7,231 nucleotides of DNA from Bryobacterales bacterium (GTDB lineage: Bacteria > Cyanobacteriota > Vampirovibrionia > Obscuribacterales > Obscuribacteraceae): NCBI GenBank assembly GCA_903970295.1, contig CAJCHQ010000898.1:1-7231 (forward strand), given 5' to 3'. The notes below the pieces were generated by a model. That model made no database searches and was not told the DNA's origin. It saw only the letters and a program-made list of their open reading frames with translations. Position numbers and translations under genes: made by a program. Shown piece by piece: positions 6,941 to 7,231 of this stretch (position 1 is its first letter; each line of letters starts with the position of its first letter).

Positions 6941-7231
6941 CTACATCGGCGTCACTTTACCCATGCCAGAAATGTTCTTTTGCACCTGAGCCGGTTTTCC
7001 CGTGTAACGAATATTGCCCATACCGCTGATAGACGCGCTGAGCGATTTCGCGCAATTGACCGAGACATCGCCGGTGCCGCTGATGTTGACCGCGGCGTTA
7101 TTGGATTTCAAACCATGCAAATCAGCATTGCCGGCACCACTCAGTCGGATCGTCACCGAATCTACCAAACCCGTGGCTACTATTTTGTTAGCTCCATTTG
7201 CCGAAATTTCCAATTTGCCGCCCTTCAATCC
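6941..7231 (-). CDS. Second head-GIN (DUF2807-type) protein, 5' end cut by window edge
   Basis: The C-terminal 97 residues of a paralogue of the 6239-6883 lipoprotein; the frame is open at the right edge, so signal peptide and N-terminal half are not seen. Aligned without gaps over the last 94 residues, I count about 58 identities (roughly 62 percent), including GANKIVA, LSGAGNADLH, GDVSV, ASISG and GKPAQVQK. Synonymous positions differ widely, so the duplication is old or the copies have been kept apart under protein-level selection. The Ser/Asn-Gly turns repeat at the same 18-20 residue spacing. By analogy it is probably also an exported envelope protein, but that rests on its neighbour and cannot be seen. 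A TTG at 7228 lies inside the conserved domain and is not a credible start. It is upstream of its partner in the direction of transcription. Confidence 0.82.
   Translation of the reverse strand, partial: GLKGGKLEISANGANKIVATGLVDSVTIRLSGAGNADLHGLKSNNAAVNISGTGDVSVNCAKSLSASISGMGNIRYTGKPAQVQKNISGMGKVTPM

Overview
The window is an ordinary-looking bacterial chromosomal segment with seven protein-coding genes, two of them cut by the window edges. I see no mobile element, CRISPR array, tRNA or rRNA. One gene encodes a lipoprotein precursor with a clean lipobox, and two others belong to nucleotide-sugar and surface-glycan families. This fits a bacterium with an elaborated envelope, probably diderm. 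Base composition looks moderate by eye (not counted). The cystathionine beta-synthase is of the type with C-terminal CBS domains, as in actinobacterial Rv1077. The methylmalonyl-CoA mutase is the short, separate-subunit type known from archaea and many bacteria. None of this fixes the phylum. An environmental lineage such as Vampirovibrionia (Obscuribacterales) is only a guess.

Layout. On the minus strand, reading from about 3439 down to 1, are the catalytic subunit of a B12-dependent methylmalonyl-CoA mutase, a family 2 glycosyltransferase and an NAD-dependent nucleotide-sugar epimerase that runs off the left edge. The mutase and glycosyltransferase are only 16 bp apart. An 88 bp gap separates the glycosyltransferase from the epimerase. 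On the plus strand, from 3548 to 6180, are cystathionine beta-synthase (cbs) and a cystathionine gamma-lyase-like enzyme. They overlap by 4 bp (ATGA), so they are almost certainly one translationally coupled operon. The region 3440-3547 is a divergent control region with candidate promoters on both strands. On the minus strand at the right end are two tandem paralogous 'head GIN' (DUF2807-type) repeat proteins. The downstream one (6239-6883) is complete and a lipoprotein. The upstream one (6941 to the edge) is cut. A short region (6181-6238) separates the convergent gamma-lyase and lipoprotein genes, and I see no convincing terminator in it.

How the genes fit together. The two plus-strand enzymes carry out reverse transsulfuration: homocysteine plus serine gives cystathionine, which is split to cysteine, ammonia and 2-oxobutyrate. 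2-Oxobutyrate is normally oxidised to propionyl-CoA and carboxylated to methylmalonyl-CoA, the substrate of the divergent mutase. The central three genes therefore make a plausible methionine/homocysteine carbon-salvage module. That link is an inference from pathway knowledge, because the intermediate enzymes and the B12-binding mutase subunit are not in the window. The glycosyltransferase and epimerase belong to surface polysaccharide synthesis and appear to be metabolically unrelated passengers in the mutase transcription unit. The head-GIN pair is a separate envelope-associated unit of unknown role. I found no strong evidence of a new biological system.
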